Below, one piece after another: positions 1 to 6,701 of a DNA stretch of 12,626 bases (positions are counted from its first letter, which is position 1; each line of letters starts with the position of its first letter). The stretch is from Pseudomonadota bacterium (GTDB taxonomy: Bacteria; Pseudomonadota; Gammaproteobacteria; Steroidobacterales; Steroidobacteraceae), in contig JAJXYU010000085.1 of NCBI GenBank assembly GCA_021780395.1, forward strand, positions 1-12,626, written 5' to 3'. The translations under genes and the position numbers were made by a program. Under the pieces are notes generated by a model. The model searched no databases. It was given only the letters and a program-made list of their open reading frames with translations, and was not told the origin of the DNA.

Positions 1-1644
1 CGGGCGGATCGCGTCGCCGACGCCGAACGCTGGCTCGCCGAGGCGGCGCGCGGCGGATACCCGCCGGCGCGGCAGGCGCTGCACGATCACCGCCTGCCGC
101 TCGCGCGCGAGATCGTCGGGATGACCGATCCGCAGCTCCTGCTGCCGTGGGTGCTCGATTGCGTGCGTCGCGACGATGCGGCGGATCTCCGCCGGATCGG
201 GCCGCGCGCTGCGAGGATCCACGACCCGTTCGGTCGAACGGCGTTGATGCAGGCGGCGGCCGACGGGCGGCTCGTCGCCGCCCGCGCCCTGCTCGGGCTC
301 GGCGCGTCGGTCGCGGTCACCGATCGGGCCGGGACGACGCCGTTGATGCTCGCCGCGACCCGGCCGGATGCGGTGATCACGCAGCTCCTGCTGCGGCACG
401 GAGCGACGCCGGCCGCGGTCGATTCCGCGGGGCGTACCGCGCTCTTCTACGCCGCGCGCGCCGATCGCGTCGCGAACCTCGATGCATTGCTCGCCGCCGG
501 CGCCGTGCTCGCCGCGCGCGACGACCGCGGCGACGACGCGCTCGATGCCGCGGTCGCGGTCGACGCGACTGCGGCCGCGGCGCGGCTCCGGGCACTCGGC
601 CTGCGGCCGCGGATTGCGCCGGTCGCGCCGGCGTCCGCCGGTGCGATCGATCCGCAGCATCCGGGGGCGCTGTACCGCGGCTGGCCCACGATCGCGATCG
701 CGATCGCGCGGGACGACGTCGACGACACGCGCCGGGCCCTCGCGGCCGGCGCCGATCCGAACCAGCGGGTGCCGGAGGGGGAGCCACTCCTGTCGCTCGC
801 GGGCACGGCGCAGGCCACGGCGGTCGTGCCGCTGCTGATCGCTCACGGGGCGAATCCCATCGCGGTGGGCCGATCCGGGCACACGCCGCTGTGGCTCGCG
901 GTGGTGCACGGCGACCTCGCGCTGCTGCACGCGCTGCTCACGGCCGGGGTGAACCCGAACGGCCATGCAGCGACCGAGTCACCGCCGCTGATTGCGGCGG
1001 TGATCGCGCGCCGGCCGGACGTGGTCGCGATGCTGCTCGCGGCGCGAGCCGATCCGAACGCGGCGGACCGCGATGGCCGGACCGCCTTGATCTGGACGGC
1101 GATCGACCGGGAGACGGATCCGGTCGCGCCCTTGCTCGCGGCGCACGCCGCGGTCGATGCGACCGACACCTGGCACCGGAGCGCCCTGTGGTATGCAGCG
1201 GCGGCCGGTTCGCACGCGATCGTCGCGGCGTTGCTCGGTGCGGGAGCGGACGTGCGGATCGCCGACCGTCGCGGTCGCACCGCGTTGATGGTTGCTGCCG
1301 CGCAGTCCGATCCGGCGGTACCGGCGCAACTGCTCTCGGCTCACGCGTCGATCGATGCGCGCGACGCGCGCGGCGACACCGCGCTGTGGATCGCCGCGGC
1401 TCGGGGCGAGGAGGCCGTCGTGCGCACCCTGCTCGCGCACGCGCCGAGCGTCGACGCGCCCGACCGGGCAGGCGACACGCCGCTGATCGCCGCGGCGCGT
1501 GGCGGTCACGGGACGATCTGCGCGGCGTTGATCGCGGCCGGCGCGAATCCGGCGCTGCGAGACCACGACGGGCGATCGGCCCGAGACGTCGCCGGCGAGC
1601 GCGGGTTCGCGCCGATCGTCGCGCTCCTCGGGCCGCGCGGCTGA
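1..1644 (+). CDS. Sel1/ankyrin-repeat protein, 3' part (5' end outside window)
   Basis: The frame has no stop from base 1, so the ATG at 121 is probably internal and the gene starts upstream. Visible residues 6-27 (DAERWLAEAARGG...A..AL) match the end of a Sel1-type TPR-like repeat. From about residue 75 come some 13 ankyrin repeats of 33 residues, with recurring D..GRTAL..AA and ALL.AGA.... cores. They fall in two blocks: four repeats to about residue 205, a proline/alanine-rich linker near 205-230, then nine or ten to the end at residue 547. Both repeat types are protein-binding scaffolds; no enzymatic domain, signal peptide or membrane segment shows in the visible part. The partner is unknown. 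The stop lies 6 bases from the stop of the convergent FAAL gene. The repeat call is firm; biological role and true start are not known. Confidence 0.88.
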   Translation, partial: RADRVADAERWLAEAARGGYPPARQALHDHRLPLAREIVGMTDPQLLLPWVLDCVRRDDAADLRRIGPRAARIHDPFGRTALMQAAADGRLVAARALLGLGASVAVTDRAGTTPLMLAATRPDAVITQLLLRHGATPAAVDSAGRTALFYAARADRVANLDALLAAGAVLAARDDRGDDALDAAVAVDATAAAARLRALGLRPRIAPVAPASAGAIDPQHPGALYRGWPTIAIAIARDDVDDTRRALAAGADPNQRVPEGEPLLSLAGTAQATAVVPLLIAHGANPIAVGRSGHTPLWLAVVHGDLALLHALLTAGVNPNGHAATESPPLIAAVIARRPDVVAMLLAARADPNAADRDGRTALIWTAIDRETDPVAPLLAAHAAVDATDTWHRSALWYAAAAGSHAIVAALLGAGADVRIADRRGRTALMVAAAQSDPAVPAQLLSAHASIDARDARGDTALWIAAARGEEAVVRTLLAHAPSVDAPDRAGDTPLIAAARGGHGTICAALIAAGANPALRDHDGRSARDVAGERGFAPIVALLGPRG

Positions 1645-1650
1645 CCGGTC

Positions 1651-3612
1651 TCAGGCCGGCGCGGCGATCTTGCGCTGCAGGTGGGCCGCGAGGTCGCGAA
1701 TCGTCGGATGATCGAAGAGCTCCGTGAGGTCGATCTGACCCGGGAAGTCGCGGTCGATCGTCTCGTGGATCTCGATCAGCTTCAGCGAGCTCGCGCCGAG
1801 TTCGAACAGGTTGTCCTCGACCTCGATCCGCTTGCCGGGCAGCGCGGCCTCGCAGATCGCCCGCAGCCGGCTTTCCAGCTCCGTTCCGAGCGCCTGCGCG
1901 GCGCCGCCGTGGCTCGCGCGCAGCGCGGCGAGCGCGGCGAGCTCGGCGTCGAATTCCCCGTCGGTCATCGATTGCACGAGCAGGTGCCGCTGGATCTTGC
2001 CGCTGGTCGTCTTCGGGATCCGCTTGACCGGGACGACGTCGGTGACCTCGAGGCCCGCGTGCTCGTTGATCAGCCGCGCGACCGCTGTCGCGGTCGGCAG
2101 GAACTCGGGCATGCCCGAGCGGTGCAGCACGAACAGCACGAGATCCTCCCCCTGGGAGCCGGGGCGTCGCACGCCGGCCGCGACGACCTTGCCGAGCTCG
2201 AGCCCCGGTGCGCGCTGCGCGATGTTCTCCAGGTCGTGCGGGTAGTAGTTCTGGCCGTTCACGAAGATGATCTCCTTCGCGCGGCCGGTCACGTACAGCG
2301 AGCCCTCGTGCGTGATCCCGAGGTCGCCGGTGTCGAGCCAGCCGTCGGCGCCGATCGTCGCTGCGGTCGTCTCGGGGTCCGCGAAGTAGCCCCGGGTCAC
2401 GTTCGGCCCGCGGATCAGGATCCGGCCGACGCGATCCTCCGCGACCGCGGCGCCCGCGGCGTCGGCGATGCGAACCTCGGTGTCGGGGATCGGCTGTCCG
2501 ACGCCCATCAGCTCGAGCGCGTCGCGTGCGTTCGGAGGATTCAGCTCGATCGCATCGCCCGGCGCGAGCCGGTGACGGCTCACGCGGATCCATCGGTACT
2601 CGGTGTCGGGTACCGGCATCGCGACCGCGAGCGAGGCCTCGGCGAGACCGTACACCGGATACATTGCACGGCGCTTGAGGCCGGTGTACGCGAGCGCATC
2701 CATGAATTCGTTGCACAGCTCCACCGAGATCGGCTCGGCGCCGTTGTAGATCAGCCGGATCGAGGACAGGTCGACGCCTTCGAGCCGCCGCCCGCCGAGC
2801 ACCTTCAGGAAGTGCCGGTACCCGAAATTCGGCGAGCAGGTGATCGTCGCGCGCTTGCGCGCGGCGACCTGCAGCCACAGCAGCGGGCGCCGCACGAACA
2901 GGTCGGTCGGCATCAGGTTCACGTGCACGTGGTTCGCGAACTGCATCCAGAAGAAGCCGATCAAGCCCATGTCATGGGTGAGCGGCATCCAGCTCAGGGA
3001 TACGTCGGACTCGTTGAAGCGGTCGAGCTTCGTCGCGCTGCGGGTGTTCGCGACGAGATTCGCGTGAGAGAGCACGACGCCCTTCGGCTCGCTGGTCGAT
3101 CCCGAGGAGAACTGGATGAACGCCGGGTCCTCGGGGGCGGGGTGGTGGAGCTTGCCTGGCCGGGAGACGTCGGTGATCGACTCGACCAGGAAGCAGCGCG
3201 CCTTGAGCTCGGCGAACAGCGCCGACTCGCCGACTTCGGCCGCGAACGCCTGCAGCCGCTCGAGGTTCCTCGAGTCGGTGTATAGCCAGGGCTTGCCGAG
3301 CTTGCGCGCGACGCGCAGCAGCTTGTGGCGGTGCTCGTCGCTGATCCCGACCGCGAGCGGCACCGGCTGGATTCCACCGCAGACGCCTGCGAGAAAGCCG
3401 TCGATGAATTGCTCGTTGTCGCTGAGGAAGAGGATCATCCGGTCGCCGCGCGCGGCGCCGAGCGCCTGCAGGTGGTGCAGGATCCCGAGCGCGCGCTCGT
3501 AGAGCTCTGCGTAGCCGACTCGCCGCTCCGAGTTCTCGCCGTCCACGTAACAAACCGCGCGATCGACGCCGCGGTTCATCTCCAGAATGTCGACCAGGGT
3601 GTTGTAAGTCAT
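1651..3612 (-). CDS. Fatty acyl-AMP ligase with C-terminal acyl carrier domain
   Basis: 653 residues. Residues 1 to about 560 form an ANL-superfamily adenylating domain: FSSGSTSEPKG (168-178), WMPLTHDMGLIG (208-219), YGLAEAS (321-327), DTGD (427-430), GRAKEIIFVNGQNYYPHDLE (443-462) and PKTTSGKIQR with the likely catalytic Lys539. The THDMGL motif, GQNYYPHDLE and the long segment at 335-380 fit the fatty acyl-AMP ligase (FAAL) branch, which makes acyl-AMP and hands the chain to a carrier protein rather than to CoA. Residues 578-650 are that carrier: FELGASSLKLIEI places the phosphopantetheine on Ser609, with Ser where Asp is usual. The start at 3612 is chosen because it overlaps the P450 stop (ATGA) and has AGAGGAA just upstream; the frame stays open further upstream only as a shadow of the P450. 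Inferred role: activating a free fatty acid and loading it on its own ACP. Chain length and product are unknown. Confidence 0.93.
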   Translation of the reverse strand: MTYNTLVDILEMNRGVDRAVCYVDGENSERRVGYAELYERALGILHHLQALGAARGDRMILFLSDNEQFIDGFLAGVCGGIQPVPLAVGISDEHRHKLLRVARKLGKPWLYTDSRNLERLQAFAAEVGESALFAELKARCFLVESITDVSRPGKLHHPAPEDPAFIQFSSGSTSEPKGVVLSHANLVANTRSATKLDRFNESDVSLSWMPLTHDMGLIGFFWMQFANHVHVNLMPTDLFVRRPLLWLQVAARKRATITCSPNFGYRHFLKVLGGRRLEGVDLSSIRLIYNGAEPISVELCNEFMDALAYTGLKRRAMYPVYGLAEASLAVAMPVPDTEYRWIRVSRHRLAPGDAIELNPPNARDALELMGVGQPIPDTEVRIADAAGAAVAEDRVGRILIRGPNVTRGYFADPETTAATIGADGWLDTGDLGITHEGSLYVTGRAKEIIFVNGQNYYPHDLENIAQRAPGLELGKVVAAGVRRPGSQGEDLVLFVLHRSGMPEFLPTATAVARLINEHAGLEVTDVVPVKRIPKTTSGKIQRHLLVQSMTDGEFDAELAALAALRASHGGAAQALGTELESRLRAICEAALPGKRIEVEDNLFELGASSLKLIEIHETIDRDFPGQIDLTELFDHPTIRDLAAHLQRKIAAPA

Positions 3613-4907
3613 CGTTCCTCTACCGTCATCAAGAGTCGGGATCGAGGACGCAGGTTGACCTGCGCCTCGAATTCCACGGGATCGTCGTTCGCCGGTGCGA
3701 TCCGGAAGCGCCGGCTCATCGTGTGGACGTGCACGAGCATCTCGTACATCGCGAGGTTCTCGCCGACGCAGTGGCGCGGACCGGCCGAGAACGGGAGATA
3801 GGCGAATTGGTGCCGCTGCGCGGCGTCGGGGCCCGCGAACCGTTCGGGACGGAACGCCTCGGGCTCGTCCCAGTGGCGCGGGTGCCGATGCAGCACGTAC
3901 GGGCAGATGAACACGTCCGTGCGCGGCCCGATCGGAAAGCCGCCGAGTGAATCCGCCGCGAGGCTGCGGCGGGTGAACAGCCAGCCCGGCGGATACAGGC
4001 GCAGGGACTCCTGGATCACCTGATGGGTGAATTCGAGCCCCTCGGCGGTGGCGAGCCCGAGCGGCCGCGCGGCGCCCGCGCGATCGGCCTCCTCGCCGAG
4101 CCGATCCCGGACTTCCGGGTACCGGGCGACGAGGTGCCAGGTCCACGCGAGCGAGGCCGCGGTGGTCTCGTGGCCCGCGACGATCAGGGTCAGCACCTCG
4201 TCGACGAGCTCCGAGTCGCTCATCGCCTCGCCGGTGTCGCGCGTGCGCGCGCTCATCAGCATCTCGAGGAAATCGAATCGCTCGGCGGGCTCGCGCCGGC
4301 GCCGTGCGGCGAGATCCACGACGAGCTTCGCGAGCGAGCGGAAGCGGAACGCGAATCGCAGGTCGCGATCGGTCACCTGTGCGACCAGCGCGAACGGGTT
4401 GCCGCCGTGCTCATCCTCGAGCCGTCCGAGGTCGTCGCCGAAGATCGAGCGCAGCACGATCTCGAGCGTCAGCGTGCTCGCCTCGTCGGCGACGTCGATC
4501 GGTTCGCCACGCGCGGCGTGCGCGGCCCAGCGGTTCGCGTAACGATCGTTGACCTCGTCGATCAACGCGCCGAAGCGCTCGAGCACCTTGCGGTGGAACG
4601 CGGGCTGGATCATTCGTCGCTGCCGCCGCCAGAACTCGCCCTCGCTCGTCATGATCCCGTTGCCGAGCAGGATCTGCACCCGGTCGATGCCTTCCCCTTT
4701 CGTGTAATTGCGGTGGTTCGACAGCAGCACGTGCTTGACGTCGTCGGGATCGTTGATCACGTAGAAATACGCGCCCCGACTCGGCGCGAACACCCGGTAG
4801 GTGTCACCGTATTCGGCGAAGTACGCGCACAGCCGGGCGAGGGATTCTTCGCTGCCGCCGAGATCGAAGCCCTCTGCCGGCCCGGGCGGCATCGCTTCCT
4901 GATACAT
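3609..4907 (-). CDS. Cytochrome P450
   Basis: 432 residues, a full-length bacterial P450. Visible landmarks: C-helix WRRQRR (93-98), I-helix oxygen-activating motif AGHETT (244-249), K-helix ESLR (Glu300, Arg303), PERF (354-357) and the heme loop FSAGPRHCVG (373-382) with Cys380 as the expected heme ligand. There is no N-terminal membrane anchor, so the enzyme should be cytosolic and need separate ferredoxin/reductase partners; none is encoded here. Its stop overlaps the start of the FAAL-ACP gene by 4 bases, so the two are almost certainly made together. The natural substrate may therefore be a fatty chain, free or held on the ACP; hydroxylation or desaturation are both possible (inference). 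The ATG at 4907 starts MYQEAMPPGP, suiting the proline-rich P450 N-terminus; a second Met at residue 6 is an alternative. Confidence 0.95.
   Translation of the reverse strand: MYQEAMPPGPAEGFDLGGSEESLARLCAYFAEYGDTYRVFAPSRGAYFYVINDPDDVKHVLLSNHRNYTKGEGIDRVQILLGNGIMTSEGEFWRRQRRMIQPAFHRKVLERFGALIDEVNDRYANRWAAHAARGEPIDVADEASTLTLEIVLRSIFGDDLGRLEDEHGGNPFALVAQVTDRDLRFAFRFRSLAKLVVDLAARRRREPAERFDFLEMLMSARTRDTGEAMSDSELVDEVLTLIVAGHETTAASLAWTWHLVARYPEVRDRLGEEADRAGAARPLGLATAEGLEFTHQVIQESLRLYPPGWLFTRRSLAADSLGGFPIGPRTDVFICPYVLHRHPRHWDEPEAFRPERFAGPDAAQRHQFAYLPFSAGPRHCVGENLAMYEMLVHVHTMSRRFRIAPANDDPVEFEAQVNLRPRSRLLMTVEER
3615..3621 (-). promoter_or_regulatory. Ribosome binding site of the FAAL-ACP gene
   Basis: AGAGGAA on the minus strand, with the GAGG core 4 bases before ATG at 3612. 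It lies inside the last codons of the P450 gene and settles the FAAL start, supporting translational coupling of the two genes. Confidence 0.7.
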
Positions 4908-4913
4908 CCGCCC

Positions 4914-4919
4914 ATTGTA
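4914..4919 (-). promoter_or_regulatory. Possible -10 element for the P450/FAAL unit
   Basis: On the minus strand TACAAT (5 of 6 to TATAAT) lies 6 bases before the P450 start codon, in the 103-base gap to the divergent DUF374 gene. No good -35 element is visible at 16-18 bases, and transcription from it would begin at or next to the ATG. A guess only. Confidence 0.2.
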
Positions 4920-5010
4920 ACGTAAGCGCCCGCGCCGGCCGGTGCCCGCAATTGAGAATCACCCCACCGGGACGCGGCCGCGGTTGCGCCTCGGTGCGCG
5001 GTTCCCGAGA

Positions 5011-5763
5011 ATGCCGCCCGTGCCTCAGAACTCGGACGACGATCGGCTTCGCAACACGATCTACCGGCAACAGACCCGCTCGTCGCGGCGGCTGACGCCG
5101 TTGCGTTCGGCCGCGTATCGGGTGCTGGTGCCGGTCGGACTCGCGCTGGTGCGCCTGGTGTGGCGCTGGACGCGGAGCGTGCGGATCGACGGCACCGAAC
5201 ACCTCGACGCGGCGCTCGGCGCGGCGCCGTCGTTCATCCCGGTCTTCTGGCATCAGCACCAGCTGTTCTGCGTGAAGGCCTTGCTCGATCAGCGCGGGCG
5301 CGGCGTTCGGCCGGGCTTCCTGGTCAGTCCTTCGGTCGACGGCGAAATCGGCGCGATGCTGATCGCGCGGCTGAACGCGGTCGCGATTCGCGGATCCTCG
5401 TCGCACACCGGCGCGCGCGCGCTGCGCGATTACTACCAGGCGCTCGTGAACGATCGGGTGTCCCCATCGATCACGCCGGACGGGCCACGCGGCCCCCCGT
5501 GGAAGGCGAAGCCCGGGGCGATCCTGCTCGCGCAGCTCTCGCAGCGCCCGATCGTGCCGATGAGCTACGCGGCCTCTCGCGCGTGGATGTTCCACTGGGA
5601 CCGGTTCGTGATCCCGAAGCCGCTGGCACGCATCGCGATCGCGTTCGGCGAGCCGATCTGGGTACCGAAGCGGCTCGACGCCCGTGGCCTCGAGGCGTTG
5701 CAGGTCCAGCTCGAGGAGCGCTTGAAGGCCCTGTTCGTCGAGGCACGCGCGCGAGTCGATTGA
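5011..5763 (+). CDS. DUF374 / lysophospholipid acyltransferase-like protein
   Basis: 250 residues from the ATG at 5011. The DUF374 pattern is clear: FWHQHQ (79-84), SVDGEI (108-113), RGSSSHTGARAL (127-138), TPDGPRGP (155-162) and WDRF (196-199). A hydrophobic stretch at about 35-51 suggests peripheral attachment to the inner membrane. The family belongs to the acyltransferase clan that includes lysophospholipid and lipid A acyltransferases, but the usual HxxxxD/E motif is not evident (His81 is followed by Gln-His-Gln-Leu), so donor and acceptor cannot be named. An in-frame GTG at 4942 would add 23 residues; I prefer the ATG, although both have weak ribosome binding sites. It is divergent from the P450/FAAL-ACP unit, which could supply an acyl donor (inference). 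Family assignment is firm, activity is not. Confidence 0.9.
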   Translation: MPPVPQNSDDDRLRNTIYRQQTRSSRRLTPLRSAAYRVLVPVGLALVRLVWRWTRSVRIDGTEHLDAALGAAPSFIPVFWHQHQLFCVKALLDQRGRGVRPGFLVSPSVDGEIGAMLIARLNAVAIRGSSSHTGARALRDYYQALVNDRVSPSITPDGPRGPPWKAKPGAILLAQLSQRPIVPMSYAASRAWMFHWDRFVIPKPLARIAIAFGEPIWVPKRLDARGLEALQVQLEERLKALFVEARARVD

Positions 5764-5846
5764 TTTTCCCCGCCGCTGCGGTCCAACGCGGATGCGAACC
5801 CCGGACTCGGCGCGTGAATCCCTGCGAATCGTTGCAGTTGGACCAT

Positions 5847-5869
5847 ATGTGTGAGAAAAATGCACACAT
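5847..5869. repeat. Inverted repeat at the start of the DUF6502 gene
   Basis: Perfect 7-base arms ATGTGTG (5847-5853) and CACACAT (5863-5869) flank a 9-base AT-rich spacer. The left arm contains one possible ATG of the DUF6502 gene and the right arm runs into the other. It could be an operator or an mRNA hairpin covering the start; no U-run follows, so it is not a terminator. Confidence 0.45.
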
Positions 5870-6701
5870 GGTTGACGACCTGCGATCCGTTCTGTTGTCG
5901 TCCGTGCGATTGATGCTGCGGCCGATCGTGCGGGTACTCCTGCGTGGCGGGATCCCGTTTCGCGAGTTCAGCGAACTCGCGAAATTCACCTATGTCGAGA
6001 TCGCGACGACGGAGTACGGCCGGCGGAACCGGCCGACGAACGTCTCGCGCACCGCGATCCTGACCGGGCTCAACCGGCGTGACGTCGCGCGGATCCGTTC
6101 GGCGGAGCCGCGGGCGACGCTCGACGCGATCTACATGAGCCACGGTTCGCGGATCCTTTCCGGCTGGCATCTCGATGCGGATTTTCTCGCCGCCGACGGG
6201 CAACCGGCGCGGTTGCCGCTCGAGGGCGGCGTGCCGAGCTTCCAGGCGCTCGCGCGCCGCTACGCGCCCGACCTGCCGCACATCGCGCTCTACAAGGAGC
6301 TGTCCGCGGCCGGCGCCGTGGAACTCGGTGACGACGGCCAGCTGCAGGCGCTGATGCGCGGCTACATTCCGAAGTCCTTCGATCCGAACCAAATCCGCCT
6401 CTGGGGAAGCATCTTGCACGACATGGCCTCGACACTCGCCTACAACGTGACCCGGGCACCGACCGCCGCCGCACGCTTCGAGCGTCGTGCGATCCACGCG
6501 CGGGTACGCCGATCGGCGGTGCCGGAATTCCGTGACTTTCTCGAGTCCGAGGGCCAGCGCTTCCTGGAGCGCGTCGATGGGTGGCTCGCGGCGCACGCGG
6601 CCGACGACGTCGAGGGCAGCGACCCGGCGGCGACCGCGCGGCTCGGCGCGGGCGCCTACCTGATCGAGGAACCGGTTGCGAAGGCAGGAGCGACCCCGTG
6701 A
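5868..6701 (+). CDS. DUF6502 family protein, possible HTH regulator
   Basis: 277 residues from the ATG at 5868. The N-terminus (LLSSVRLMLRPIVRVLLRGG, 9-28, then FREFSELAKFTYVEIA, 31-46) is the conserved opening I associate with DUF6502. Residues about 57-78 (NVSRTAILTGLNRRDVARIR) look like a helix-turn-helix or winged-helix recognition region, so DNA binding is plausible but unproven. There is no signal peptide or membrane segment. A second ATG at 5847 adds seven residues with codons unlike the rest (TGT, AAA, AAT); neither start has a good ribosome binding site, and I prefer 5868. The stop overlaps the GTG of the DUF5666 lipoprotein (GTGA), so the two are coupled. The gene begins 104 bases after DUF374, across the inverted repeat at 5847-5869. 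No function is established that I know of. Confidence 0.88.
   Translation: MVDDLRSVLLSSVRLMLRPIVRVLLRGGIPFREFSELAKFTYVEIATTEYGRRNRPTNVSRTAILTGLNRRDVARIRSAEPRATLDAIYMSHGSRILSGWHLDADFLAADGQPARLPLEGGVPSFQALARRYAPDLPHIALYKELSAAGAVELGDDGQLQALMRGYIPKSFDPNQIRLWGSILHDMASTLAYNVTRAPTAAARFERRAIHARVRRSAVPEFRDFLESEGQRFLERVDGWLAAHAADDVEGSDPAATARLGAGAYLIEEPVAKAGATP
6686..6690 (+). promoter_or_regulatory. Ribosome binding site of the DUF5666 lipoprotein
   Basis: AGGAG, 7 bases before GTG at 6698 and inside the end of the DUF6502 gene. It decides the GTG start and explains how the overlapping gene is translated. Confidence 0.75.

Noticed and set aside
688..708. Tandem GATCGC repeats, resembling the GCGATCGC palindrome
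   Set aside because: They fall in codons for alternating Ile and Ala (ATC GCG), the preferred codons here, and the same octamer recurs in other genes for the same reason.
938..4146. Long open frames antisense to or out of frame with the FAAL, P450 and ankyrin genes
   Set aside because: They are Arg/Ala/Pro-rich and show no domain motifs, as expected for shadow frames in GC-rich coding DNA. The true genes on the other frames carry clear family motifs.
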